Origin: Deltaproteobacteria bacterium HGW-Deltaproteobacteria-12
Lineage (GTDB): Bacteria > Desulfobacterota > Syntrophia > Syntrophales > Smithellaceae
Direction: 5' to 3'
Assembly: GCA_002840565.1 (NCBI GenBank)
Contig: PHBK01000010.1
Coordinates: 1 to 64,000 of the forward strand
DNA length: 64,000 nt
Position numbers and translations under genes: made by a program. This document shows positions 52,962 to 60,641 of this stretch, one piece after another. Positions within the stretch are counted from its first letter, which is position 1. Each line of letters opens with the position of its first letter. The notes under the pieces are model-generated. The model made no database searches, was not told the DNA's origin, and saw only the letters and a program-made list of their open reading frames with translations.

Positions 52962-53660
52962 TCAAGAAACTTTATAGACCGTAGGGTCGGGAATTCCCGC
53001 TTCCTTAAAGCCCTTCATTCGCAGCAGGCAGGAGTCACATTTCCCGCATGCTGCGCCATTTTCCGCCGGATCATAACAACTGTGCGTGAGCAGAAAATCG
53101 ACGCCCAGCTCCTGGCCACGCTGAATAATCTGCGCCTTGGAAAGTTCAATCAGCGGGGTGTGAATCTTGATCTTTTGCCTGCCTTCCACCGCGGCTTTCG
53201 TCGCCAGATTTGCCAAGTTCTCATAAGCTGTAATATATTCGGGACGGCAATCAGGATAGCCGCTATAGTCCAGGGCGTTCACGCCAATAAAGATATCATT
53301 GGATTCGAGCACTTCCGCCCAGGCCAGAGCAAAGGAGAGAAAAATTGTATTGCGTGCAGGAACATAAGTCACGGGAATTTCCCCGGCCATCTCGGCGATA
53401 TTCCTGCCCTTGGGAACGGCAATATTATCCGTCAGAGCGGAATTTCCGAAAAGGCGCAGATCAATATCAATGGTTATATGCTGGAGAACTCCATAGCGGC
53501 TTGCTATCTTCCCGGCCGCCTGCAGTTCAATCTTATGCCGCTGCCCATAATAAAAGCTCAAAGCATAGAGATCAAAACCCATTTCTCCGGCAATATACAA
53601 TGCCGTAGTTGAATCGATTCCTCCGCTTAATAAAACGACAGCTTTTTTGTTATTTTTCAT
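52962..53660 (-). CDS. queC: 7-cyano-7-deazaguanine synthase
   Basis: A 232-residue PP-loop ATPase turning CDG into preQ0. It has [10 protein letters not shown], the [11 protein letters not shown] segment, [22 protein letters not shown] and the C-terminal zinc set C-Y-x(8-9)-C-G-K-C-D-S-C. Leads the queC-queE-queD run. Confidence 0.96.
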   Translation of the reverse strand: MKNNKKAVVLLSGGIDSTTALYIAGEMGFDLYALSFYYGQRHKIELQAAGKIASRYGVLQHITIDIDLRLFGNSALTDNIAVPKGRNIAEMAGEIPVTYVPARNTIFLSFALAWAEVLESNDIFIGVNALDYSGYPDCRPEYITAYENLANLATKAAVEGRQKIKIHTPLIELSKAQIIQRGQELGVDFLLTHSCYDPAENGAACGKCDSCLLRMKGFKEAGIPDPTVYKVS

Positions 53661-53726
53661 TTTTTATCCTAAATCCTGTACTGCCCCGCTGACCGCCAAA
53701 AGGGCCCCGGGCAATAATTAAATATA

Positions 53727-54503
53727 CTAACTATGGAGAGAAGCCCCGATAGTAAAGAGGTCAAGAGTATTCTGAGCGGTGACTGCGGCCACTTCTTCCC
53801 GGGAAATTCCTTTGATTTCGGCTATTTTTTTCACAGTCTGGACAACATAAGCCGGTTCGTTCCTTTTACCGCGGTAAGGATCAGGCGCAAGATAGGGACA
53901 ATCGGTTTCCACCAGCAGTGAAGAAAGAGGAACCTTTTTCACTACGTTTTGAATTGTTGTTGCCTTGGCATAAGTCACGACACCGGGCACAGAAAGATAA
54001 AATCCCCAGTCCAGGCATTGCTTCGCCATTTCATAGTCACCGGAAAAACAATGAAAAACCCCGCGTCTAACACCCGAGGCCTTAACCATTTTTATCGATT
54101 GGTCATGTGCTTCACGGTCATGGATAATAACCGGCAGATGAAGTTCCTTGGCCAATTGGAGCTGCTCGCCAAATTTTTTTATTTGCTGTAACTGCGGAGC
54201 TATATTACGAAAGAAATCCAGGCCGATTTCCCCGAAAGCTACAACTTTTTTCCGGCCGGCGAGTTCCTTCAGCTCATCGTAAGTTGTGTTGCCGATCTTC
54301 CCCACATCATGAGGATGGACCCCGATGGACGCATAAATATTTTCATATTGGCCGGCCAGAGAAACGGCTTCCCGGCTTAAGCGCAGATTTGTTCCCACGG
54401 TGACAATTATATTTACACCGGCCAATTTTGCACGCTCAATCACTTCCGGGCGATCATTAGTGAACTCTTTCATTTCCAAATGAGCGTGCGAATCAATCAG
54501 CAT
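53727..54503 (-). CDS. tatD: TatD-family metal-dependent hydrolase
   Basis: A 258-residue TIM-barrel amidohydrolase-like nuclease. Metal ligands appear in L-I-D-S-H-A-H-L-E, F-G-E-I-G-L-D-F, V-I-I-H-D-R-E-A-H, V-F-H-C-F-S-G and V-E-T-D-C-P-Y-L-A-P-D-P-Y-R-G-K-R-N. TatD enzymes act as 3'-5' DNA/RNA exonucleases or deoxyaminoacyl hydrolases. It follows the small conserved gene by 6 bases. Confidence 0.93.
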   Translation of the reverse strand: MLIDSHAHLEMKEFTNDRPEVIERAKLAGVNIIVTVGTNLRLSREAVSLAGQYENIYASIGVHPHDVGKIGNTTYDELKELAGRKKVVAFGEIGLDFFRNIAPQLQQIKKFGEQLQLAKELHLPVIIHDREAHDQSIKMVKASGVRRGVFHCFSGDYEMAKQCLDWGFYLSVPGVVTYAKATTIQNVVKKVPLSSLLVETDCPYLAPDPYRGKRNEPAYVVQTVKKIAEIKGISREEVAAVTAQNTLDLFTIGASLHS

Positions 54504-54509
54504 AAAGCA

Positions 54510-54677
54510 CTATTTTTCTTTATCGTCCGGATTAACTTCTTCGGCATTATCGGAAACATCGGGAAGTTTTTTAGATAAATTCTGTAAATCCTTTTCATAT
54601 ATTTCCCCGGCTAATAATTTGCGGGAAATAATCCTCTTATCGATGCTCAATAATTCTGCATTAACTTTCTTCCCCAT
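54510..54677 (-). CDS. Small conserved protein of unknown function
   Basis: A 55-residue protein from the ATG at 54677, preceded by GAGGGAGG; a longer frame to 54734 lacks such a site. It reads M-G-K-K-V-N-A-E-L-L-S-I-D-K-R-I-I-S-R-K-L, then an L-P-D-V-S-D-N-A-E-E-V tail, with an acidic end. The first 35 residues are helix-forming and charged; no membrane segment or cysteine. It probably shares a transcript with tatD. I believe similar short proteins occur in other Desulfobacterota, but this is from memory. Confidence 0.7.
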   Translation of the reverse strand: MGKKVNAELLSIDKRIISRKLLAGEIYEKDLQNLSKKLPDVSDNAEEVNPDDKEK

Positions 54678-54911
54678 ATATAAAGTTTCCTCCCTCAAAT
54701 AAATAGGATGTGACCTGATCAATCCGTCAGGCATCGGCCGGATGAATATGGTAACATTATTTCACTTTGCCTGATGGTTGTATGATACATGTTTTTCAGA
54801 TTTGCTCCGGGCTGCCGCGAGGTATTAATATATTTTATGAACTTAAGCAAGCGCAGAGTGAATCCTGCCCCTTTTCGCAATCAATTACTTCCGGCTTGGT
54901 TCCCGAAAAGT

Positions 54912-55739
54912 TTACTTTTTCAAGCGCGGATCCAGTGCATCACGTATACCTTCGCCTAAAAGATTATAACCGACAACCGTCATCAGAATTGCCAGTCCGG
55001 GATAAAGCGAAAGCCACCAGGCAATATCAATATTGTCTTTACCGGCGGTCAATATGTTACCCCAGCTTGGCGTCGGCGGCTGAACGCCTATGCCCAAAAA
55101 ACTTAAAGCCGATTCGGTGAGAATAGCACCGGCAATTCCCAGCGTAGCCGCAACTAATATTGAGGCCATGGCATTAGGAAGAATATGCACAAAGATAATC
55201 CGCAGGTCGCCGGCGCCAATCACCCTGGCTGCCTGAACAAAATCCCTTTCCTTCAGGGAAATGAAATCGGCGCGCACCAGTCTGGTTACGCCCATCCACC
55301 CGGTCAGTCCAATAATGATCATAATATTCCAGATTGACGGTTCTAGAAAAGCGATGACTGCCAGAATTAAAAAGAAGGTGGGAAAGCAGAGCATAATATC
55401 AACAAAACGCATAATCACTGCATCTATCCAGCCGCCGTAATAGCCCGCAACTGCACCCAACAGAGTACCGAGAATAATGGCGAGACCTGTGGCCACAAAA
55501 CCGACTTTCAGGGAAATCCGCGCCCCCCAGATCATCCTGGACAGGACATCCCGACCGAGCTGATCCGTCCCCAATAAATGATTCAGCGAAGGCGCCATCA
55601 GTACATTCTCCAGATCAATATGTCCGGGATCATAAGGAGCAAACCATGGCGCAAAAAGTGAAACCAGAAACAGCAGCAATACAATTGCACAGCCGGTCAG
55701 CGCCAGTTTGTTTTTATAAAATGCTTCCCAAAAACCCAT
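54912..55739 (-). CDS. dppC: Oligopeptide/dipeptide ABC transporter permease, DppC/OppC type
   Basis: A 275-residue membrane protein with six helices. It has the early L-A-L-T-G-C-A-I-V-L-L-L segment, H-L-L-G-T-D-Q-L-G-R-D-V-L-S-R-M-I-W-G-A-R-I-S-L, and the coupling motif A-A-R-V-I-G-A-G near residue 195. It pairs with the DppB-type protein; no ATPase or binding-protein genes are in the window, so they must lie elsewhere. A 129-bp palindromic element separates it from its partner gene. Confidence 0.93.
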   Translation of the reverse strand: MGFWEAFYKNKLALTGCAIVLLLFLVSLFAPWFAPYDPGHIDLENVLMAPSLNHLLGTDQLGRDVLSRMIWGARISLKVGFVATGLAIILGTLLGAVAGYYGGWIDAVIMRFVDIMLCFPTFFLILAVIAFLEPSIWNIMIIIGLTGWMGVTRLVRADFISLKERDFVQAARVIGAGDLRIIFVHILPNAMASILVAATLGIAGAILTESALSFLGIGVQPPTPSWGNILTAGKDNIDIAWWLSLYPGLAILMTVVGYNLLGEGIRDALDPRLKK

Positions 55740-55798
55740 CTCGTCAACAACCTTAAGAAATTAGATCATCTTTAACAATTATATTTTTACAAGTTCAA

Positions 55799-55927
55799 GA
55801 CGGCTTTGGGAAAAAGCTCCAGATGCGAGGCGCGCAAGGCCATGAGAAGTGAGGCGTATTTTTAGCATACGCCGCAACGACGAAGGCCGCTGCGCAACAA
55901 AACAGATGGACTTTTTAACAAGCCGTC
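55799..55927. repeat. 129-bp palindromic MITE-like element
   Basis: Ends GACGGCTTTGGGAAAAAG and its near mirror (CTTTTTAACAAGCCGTC), with an inner hairpin GCGTATTTTTAGCATACGC. It encodes nothing. It sits between two permease genes that are normally adjacent, and its right end forms part of the dppB stop codon (TGA at 55928-55926). A similar repeat is, to my recollection, spread in other Desulfobacterota. Confidence 0.7.
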
Positions 55928-56900
55928 AAGATATGCGGATACGAGGATCAGCTGCCGCATACGAAACATCGGCAATCAAATTACCAACCAGCGTCAAAAT
56001 TGCACCGATAAGCAAAATGCCCATTACCGTCGGATAATCGCGGGCCATCACCGCCATATAAAAAAGCTGTCCCATGCCGGGAATGGCAAAGACCGTTTCA
56101 AAAATTACGCTGCCCCCGATCAGTCCGGGAATGGAAAGCCCTAAAATCGTTATGGCCGGCAACAGCGCATTGCGCAGTGCGTGTTTATAGATGACATCCC
56201 TTTCACTCAATCCCTTGGCCCGGGCAGTCATAATGTAATCCTGCCGGATAACTTCCAGCATATTAGCACGCATGTAGCGGGACAGGCCGGCCAGGCCGCC
56301 AAAAGCAGAGATAAAAACCGGCAGGACCAGATGTCTCACCAGATCAACAAATTGACCCCAGGTAGTCAAGTATTCATAGTTCAGCGAACGCAAGCCGGAA
56401 ATTGGCAGCCAGCCCAGCTGAATTCCAAAGAATATCATCAAAAGCAAAGCCAGCCAGAATGTCGGGATGGCAAAGCCGATAAAAACAAAGACTCCGGTGA
56501 TTTTGTCAAAAAGTGAATCCTGATGCACGGCGGATAAAACACCGATGGGGATGGCAATGGCAATGATAATCAGCAGGGACAGAAATTCCAGCAGGATGGT
56601 AATGGGGATACGTTCCATTATTTTTTCGGCTACGGGCCGGCGATCACTGGCAAATGAAATCCCTAAATCTCCGCGGCTGAGCTTTTTAAGCCACGACCAG
56701 TATTGCTGGTGAATCGGCTTATCCAGTTCATATAAAGCCTTCAGCCGTTCTTTCATTTCCACTGAAGATTTGGGATTCATCTGAGTTTCCAAATCAACAG
56801 GCGACCCGGGCGCCAGACGCATAACAAAAAAACAAATGACCGTAATCCCCAGCAGCAGAGGAATCATGAAGACTATTCTTTTGAGAATATATTGCAGCAA
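55926..56900 (-). CDS. dppB: Oligopeptide/dipeptide ABC transporter permease, DppB/OppB type
   Basis: A 324-residue permease. The N-terminal [17 protein letters not shown], the long periplasmic loop ending G-D-L-G-I-S, the coupling [16 protein letters not shown] and the C-terminal D-P-R-I-R end are standard. Normal length, although the palindromic element supplies part of its stop codon. Confidence 0.93.
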   Translation of the reverse strand: MLQYILKRIVFMIPLLLGITVICFFVMRLAPGSPVDLETQMNPKSSVEMKERLKALYELDKPIHQQYWSWLKKLSRGDLGISFASDRRPVAEKIMERIPITILLEFLSLLIIIAIAIPIGVLSAVHQDSLFDKITGVFVFIGFAIPTFWLALLLMIFFGIQLGWLPISGLRSLNYEYLTTWGQFVDLVRHLVLPVFISAFGGLAGLSRYMRANMLEVIRQDYIMTARAKGLSERDVIYKHALRNALLPAITILGLSIPGLIGGSVIFETVFAIPGMGQLFYMAVMARDYPTVMGILLIGAILTLVGNLIADVSYAAADPRIRIS

Positions 56901-56950
56901 TTTTCCTGTTTCCTGATGGAATAATTTTACCGGAATTTTTCCGGCATTTT

Positions 56951-56990
56951 TCAGCCTCTTGTGACCTTTAGACTATCAGCCCTTAGCCTA
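56951..56990. repeat. Weak CTTCAG-type repeat copy
   Basis: TCAGCCTCTTGTGACCTTTA followed by GACTATCAGCCCTTAGCCT resembles the repeat seen at 10435 and 60599, with several changes. It covers the end of the TIM-barrel gene. Confidence 0.35.
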
Positions 56991-57777
56991 AATTATTCAA
57001 AATCCCCATCTTTTCAATATTTTCCAGCGACTGCCAAAGGTCCGCCTGGGTGTGAGCCTCCAATGTGATCAGCGGCCGGACCTTTATGTCCTTTAATGTT
57101 TGAAAAAATTCAGCAAAAGGAAAGGTGCCGGATCCTACCGGAAGATGTTCATCGAACCGGCCATGGTTATCGTGTAAATGCAGATGACCCAGATATTTTC
57201 CCATTTCGGCAAGCCAGGCGCGAAGCGGGACACGGCCAAATACGTTGAAATGCCCGGTATCAAAACAAAAACAGATATCATCCGAATTAATTAACTCGAA
57301 AAGACGGCGCAAAACTGACGGCTCTCTTTCATAAACATTTTCCAGCGCTATGATCGTTCCCGTTCCCCTGATCAGATTAATTAATTCCAGCCAGGTCGCT
57401 GCAGAATTTTCCAGCCATTCTTCATCACAGGACACATAGTAACGACTATCGTAGGAAGGGTGGCAGACAATCCGCAATGGATTAAAATAAGGAACAAGCT
57501 CAAATACTTGCTTTAATCTTTCGATGCTTACCCGGCGAATTTTGTCATCCAGGGCTCCGGGGCGCAAATCCATAAACGGGGCATGTAAGTTAACTTTGCA
57601 GGAGGCACTGTTCAGTAGTTCCGCTGTTTTCCGGCACTCAGCTTTATTTAATTGATTGAGTACATCAGAATTAAAATAAATTTCCACATTCATCTGTTTT
57701 TGGAGAACCAATCCCTGAAATTCCGGCAGGTAATGAAAAGGAATATGTACATGAACTTTTTTCAAAATATCTTGCAT
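56983..57777 (-). CDS. TIM-barrel protein of the sugar phosphate isomerase / AP endonuclease family
   Basis: A 264-residue xylose-isomerase-like barrel. Metal-site segments: K-V-N-L-H-A-P-F-M, R-I-V-C-H-P-S, I-I-A-L-E-N-V-Y-E, F-C-F-D-T-G-H-F-N, H-L-H-L-H-D-N-H-G-R-F-D-E-H and L-I-T-L-E-A-H. These Glu/His/Asp sets bind two or three metals. Substrate unknown: members isomerise sugars, cut AP sites or act on cobamides. Same strand and direction as the dppB-dppC pair (82-base gap), perhaps co-transcribed. Confidence 0.8.
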   Translation of the reverse strand: MQDILKKVHVHIPFHYLPEFQGLVLQKQMNVEIYFNSDVLNQLNKAECRKTAELLNSASCKVNLHAPFMDLRPGALDDKIRRVSIERLKQVFELVPYFNPLRIVCHPSYDSRYYVSCDEEWLENSAATWLELINLIRGTGTIIALENVYEREPSVLRRLFELINSDDICFCFDTGHFNVFGRVPLRAWLAEMGKYLGHLHLHDNHGRFDEHLPVGSGTFPFAEFFQTLKDIKVRPLITLEAHTQADLWQSLENIEKMGILNNLG

Positions 57778-57913
57778 AAATAAAAACCTTTATTGTTCCA
57801 GAATAAGAGTTGTCGGGAGGAATGATTTATCATAGGCCTTTTTTTTTCACAACTCTCAAATCGTACCCTAATTGCCGCATTGTCAACTTCCATGATTTAT
57901 GGCATAAGGAAAA

Positions 57914-57987
57914 TAAGACTGAAGGTATTTAGGCCGAAGACTGAAGGCTAAAGACTATTTATACCTTCATTATTCGGCCTCCAGTCT
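57914..57987. repeat. CTTCAG-type repeat pair forming a hairpin before rsfS
   Basis: On + AGACTGAAGG-TATTTAGGCCGAA-GACTGAAGGC is followed after a short space by the near mirror ATTCGGCCTCCAGTCT, so the transcript could fold. It lies just ahead of the rsfS start. Confidence 0.55.
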
Positions 57988-58010
57988 AATCCCCTAAAGT
58001 GAGGTTATAA

Positions 58011-58403
58011 TTGCCGGCAAAAAAAAAGGAGTCAACGGATCGTCTGCTATGGTGCATAAATGCCACACTACAGAAAAAAGCTAAAGACATCATAGTTCTA
58101 AATGTAAAAGAAATTTCTTCTTTTACCGATTACATGATCATTTGTTCAGGCACCACCGAACGTCAGACCCAAGCTGTTTGTGCAGCCATCCAACAATATT
58201 TAAAGAAAAAAGATATCCTGCCCCTGGGTATAGAGGGAGAAGCCAATGGACAGTGGATTCTTCTTGATTATGACGACGTGGTTATTTCTATTTTTCTGGA
58301 ATCGTTGCGATCTTTTTATGATATCGAAAACCTTTGGGATGCGCCCCGCATGAATATTGACGAAAATGCTACGGAGATAAAACGGCTCAGCAAAGGGATG
58401 TAG
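58011..58403 (+). CDS. rsfS: Ribosomal silencing factor RsfS
   Basis: A 130-residue Iojap/RsfS protein that binds L14 on the 50S subunit and blocks subunit joining in starvation. Core: I-V-L-N-V-K-E-I-S-S-F-T-D-Y-M-I-I-C-S-G-T-T-E-R-Q and G-Q-W-I-L-L-D-Y-D-D-V-V-I-S-I-F. Start TTG at 58011 with GTGAGG ahead; no ATG fits. First gene of rsfS-comF-hldE-type run. Confidence 0.92.
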   Translation: MPAKKKESTDRLLWCINATLQKKAKDIIVLNVKEISSFTDYMIICSGTTERQTQAVCAAIQQYLKKKDILPLGIEGEANGQWILLDYDDVVISIFLESLRSFYDIENLWDAPRMNIDENATEIKRLSKGM

Positions 58404-59134
58404 TGAACGCTAAAGATATTTTAAATTACGTCGGCGACATTATTTTCCCTCGCCAATGTCCGGCCTGTGCAGAAATACTGGACCAGCCGGCAAGACAGTT
58501 TTTCTGTTCTTCCTGTTCCGGCAGAATTAATTTCATTACCGACAATTTTTGCCCGATCTGCGGGATCCCTTTTTTTAGCAGCCCCGCCGGCAGCCACATT
58601 TGCGGAGATTGCCTGGGAAACAGGCCCTATTTCGCCCAGGCCCGGGCTGTTGCCGGTTTCGAAACAGTTATTATGGAGGCGATCCATAAATTCAAATACA
58701 GCCGCAGCCTATCCGCAGGTAATGCCCTGGGTTGTTTGATGGCCGATTTTTCTTTTCCTGATTTTGTTTTTTCCGAATATTCACTGTTGATTCCCGTTCC
58801 TCTGCACATCAAGAGGCTCCGAGAGCGAGGATTTAACCAGTCTCTGCTTCTGGCCAGAGAAATCGGCAAAAAACATGAACTGCCTGTAAATTTTTCCTTG
58901 CTAAAAAGGATTAAATTTACTTTAACTCAGACTGGCCTGAATAAAATCGAAAGAGAAAAAAATATTAAAGGGGCTTTTGCCGTTAAGGACAGGAAAAAAG
59001 TCGCTGGCAGAAATATTATTCTGATCGATGATGTTTATACGACGGGCGCAACAATCAATGAATGCTCCAGAGTATTACTGAAAGCCGGAGCACAGAAAGT
59101 CGCTGTCTTGACATTGTCCCGTGTCACACAGTAA
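58403..59134 (+). CDS. comF: ComF-family phosphoribosyltransferase-like protein
   Basis: A 243-residue protein. An N-terminal zinc-ribbon set (C-P-A-C, C-S-S-C, C-P-I-C, C-G-D-C) is followed by a type I phosphoribosyltransferase domain with F-K-Y-S-R-S, R-E-R-G-F-N-Q-S-L-L-L-A and the PRPP loop I-I-L-I-D-D-V-Y-T-T-G-A-T. ComF helps bring single-stranded DNA into the cell in competent species; in others its role is open. GTG start overlaps the rsfS stop by one base. Confidence 0.92.
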   Translation: MNAKDILNYVGDIIFPRQCPACAEILDQPARQFFCSSCSGRINFITDNFCPICGIPFFSSPAGSHICGDCLGNRPYFAQARAVAGFETVIMEAIHKFKYSRSLSAGNALGCLMADFSFPDFVFSEYSLLIPVPLHIKRLRERGFNQSLLLAREIGKKHELPVNFSLLKRIKFTLTQTGLNKIEREKNIKGAFAVKDRKKVAGRNIILIDDVYTTGATINECSRVLLKAGAQKVAVLTLSRVTQ

Positions 59135-59157
59135 AAACTATAAATATATGGAGTTGC

Positions 59158-59643
59158 ATGAATAAAATCCTGGATAGAAAAACACTCAAAGATCAACTCG
59201 ATACGCTGCGCACGCAGGGTAAGAAAATAGCTTTTACTAACGGCTGCTTCGATATTTTGCACGTGGGCCACGTGCGCTACCTCCGAGAAGCAAGAAAGAC
59301 CGCCGACGTTTTAGTCCTGGCGCTCAACAGCGACTTGTCGGTGCAGTCAATCAAAGGAGAAAAAAGGCCGCTGGTTGGCGAAGAAGAGCGGGCAGAAATT
59401 CTTGCTGCCCTGGAATTTGTTGATTTTGTTACTGTATTTCCGGAACTCACACCGCTGGAACTGATTAATTATCTAAAACCGGATATCCTCATTAAAGGTG
59501 GCGACTGGCCGGAAGACAAGGTCGTAGGCCGGAATGAAGTTAAAAAATGGGGCGGCCGCGTGATTCTGATTCCGGAGGTACAAGGAAAATCAACAACAAA
59601 TGTTGTGGAAAAGATAAAAAGAGTCTATTGTTCCGATAAATAG
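59158..59643 (+). CDS. hldE: D-glycero-beta-D-manno-heptose 1-phosphate adenylyltransferase
   Basis: A 161-residue nucleotidyltransferase corresponding to the C-terminal half of HldE (RfaE2). K-I-A-F-T-N-G-C-F-D-I-L-H-V-G-H-V-R-Y-L holds the HxGH motif, with V-L-A-L-N-S-D, S-V-Q-S-I-K-G-E-K-R-P-L and I-K-G-G-D-W later. It makes ADP-heptose for LPS core, so a Gram-negative envelope is implied. The kinase half is not fused, so it must be encoded elsewhere. Start ATG at 59158, after GGAG. Confidence 0.93.
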   Translation: MNKILDRKTLKDQLDTLRTQGKKIAFTNGCFDILHVGHVRYLREARKTADVLVLALNSDLSVQSIKGEKRPLVGEEERAEILAALEFVDFVTVFPELTPLELINYLKPDILIKGGDWPEDKVVGRNEVKKWGGRVILIPEVQGKSTTNVVEKIKRVYCSDK

Positions 59644-59679
59644 GGTAAGCGCTGATTTATCCGACATTAAATATTTTCC

Positions 59680-59708
59680 TTTACAAAAAAAATTGCATTA
59701 TGTATTAG
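59680..59708 (+). promoter_or_regulatory. Promoter of dksA
   Basis: TTTACA (59680-59685) and TATTAG (59703-59708) are 17 bases apart, about 40 bases before the dksA start. Surrounding DNA is A+T-rich. Confidence 0.5.
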
Positions 59709-59747
59709 AGGCCAAAATAACGCTGTCTACATAAGGGAGTGGTGCTT

Positions 59748-60128
59748 TTGGAAAAACAAATTACTTTAAAGCCAGAAAAACTGGACGTATTTCGAGCAAT
59801 GCTCATTCAGAAGATAAATGAACTTCTCAATGAAGCGGGGAAAACAGTTTCGGAAATGACCAGCGGAAAAGAAAATTTCCCCGATCCCAACGACAGGGCG
59901 TCTCTCGAATCTGACCGTAACTTTGAATTGCGCATCCGTGACCGGGAACGCAAGCTCATCATAAAAATGCAGGAAGCAATTAAGAGAATTGATGACGGAG
60001 TTTACGGCATTTGTGAATCTTGCGGCGGACCGATTTCCGAAAAAAGATTGATGGCCAGACCGGTGACGACTGATTGCATCGATTGCAAAACAAAGCAGGA
60101 AAAAATGGAAAAACTAAAAGGTGAATAG
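59748..60128 (+). CDS. dksA: DksA/TraR-family zinc-finger protein
   Basis: About 126 residues from a TTG at 59748 with GGGAG eight bases ahead; a GTG at 59739 would add three residues. A coiled coil (25-85) with N-D-R-A-S-L-E-S-D at its tip is followed by the four-cysteine finger C-E-S-C-G-G-P-I-S then C-I-D-C, and L-M-A-R-P. DksA enters the RNA polymerase channel and works with ppGpp. Tip residues D-x2-D/A are partly kept (D-P-N-D-R-A). A terminator follows. Confidence 0.93.
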   Translation: MEKQITLKPEKLDVFRAMLIQKINELLNEAGKTVSEMTSGKENFPDPNDRASLESDRNFELRIRDRERKLIIKMQEAIKRIDDGVYGICESCGGPISEKRLMARPVTTDCIDCKTKQEKMEKLKGE

Positions 60129-60150
60129 ATTTAATATAAATCTATGAATT

Positions 60151-60181
60151 AAAAAACGCTCCGGTTATGGGGCGTTTTTTG
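60151..60181 (+). terminator. Rho-independent terminator after dksA
   Basis: AAAAAACGCTCC pairs with GGGGCGTTTTTT around a 6-base loop, followed by T residues, 22 bases past the dksA stop. Confidence 0.8.
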
Positions 60182-60196
60182 TTAAAGGGATAAATT

Positions 60197-60227
60197 AGAC
60201 TGAAGGCTGAAGACTGATGGCTTTTAG
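60197..60227. repeat. CTTCAG-type repeat, left flank of the four-helix-bundle gene
   Basis: AGACTGAAGGCTGAAGACTG on the + strand, the mirror of the copy at 60599-60633. It forms the leader of the small gene that starts at 60236. Confidence 0.7.
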
Positions 60228-60235
60228 GGAAAAAC

Positions 60236-60592
60236 ATGCGGGATCATACAAAACTTAAAGCATTTGAGATGGCTGACGAGTTAGCAGTACTAATCTACCA
60301 AGTAACTTCAGTGTTTCCCAAAGAAGAGTTGTACGGACTTACTTCTCAAATGAGGCGTTCAGCGGTTTCCGTCCCTTCCAATATTGTAGAGGGTTGTGCA
60401 CGCGATAGCCAAGCAGATTACCTTCGATTTCTCATTATAGCCTTCGGATCGTTAAGGGAGCTGCATTATCAACTCGATTTGTCCAAGCGTTTAGGATTCT
60501 TAGGTGATCACAATCCACGTCCAGTTGAAACAAAAATTATAGAAACGGAGAAGATATTGAATGGCTTGATTCGGGCCTTGCGCAATGCTTGA
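60236..60592 (+). CDS. Four-helix-bundle protein, S23/IVP family
   Basis: A 118-residue protein of the family first found in 23S rRNA intervening sequences of spirochetes and related to the Avd protein of diversity-generating retroelements. Typical segments: K-L-K-A-F-E-M-A-D-E-L, Y-Q-V-T-S-V-F-P-K-E-E-L-Y-G-L-T-S-Q-M-R-R-S-A-V-S-V-P-S-N-I-V-E-G and L-R-F-L-I-I-A-F-G-S-L-R-E-L. Function unknown; nucleic-acid or reverse-transcriptase binding has been proposed for relatives. It is not within rRNA here. Inverted CTTCAG-type repeats bracket it within 10 bases on the left and 7 on the right. Ribosome-binding site weak. Confidence 0.85.
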   Translation: MRDHTKLKAFEMADELAVLIYQVTSVFPKEELYGLTSQMRRSAVSVPSNIVEGCARDSQADYLRFLIIAFGSLRELHYQLDLSKRLGFLGDHNPRPVETKIIETEKILNGLIRALRNA

Positions 60593-60598
60593 TATACT

Positions 60599-60633
60599 TA
60601 AGCCTTCAGCCTTCAGCCTTCAGTCTTCAACCT
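60599..60633. repeat. CTTCAG-type repeat, right flank of the four-helix-bundle gene
   Basis: Three CTTCAGC units followed by CTTCAGTCTTCAACC, in the opposite orientation to the copy at 60197. It starts 6 bases after the small gene's stop and ends 8 bases before the priA ATG. Confidence 0.75.
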
Positions 60634-60641
60634 AAACTCCT

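Noticed and set aside
54735-54911. Short + strand frame between the small conserved gene and dppC
   Set aside because: No ribosome-binding site, no family pattern, and it overlaps the dppC end on the other strand.
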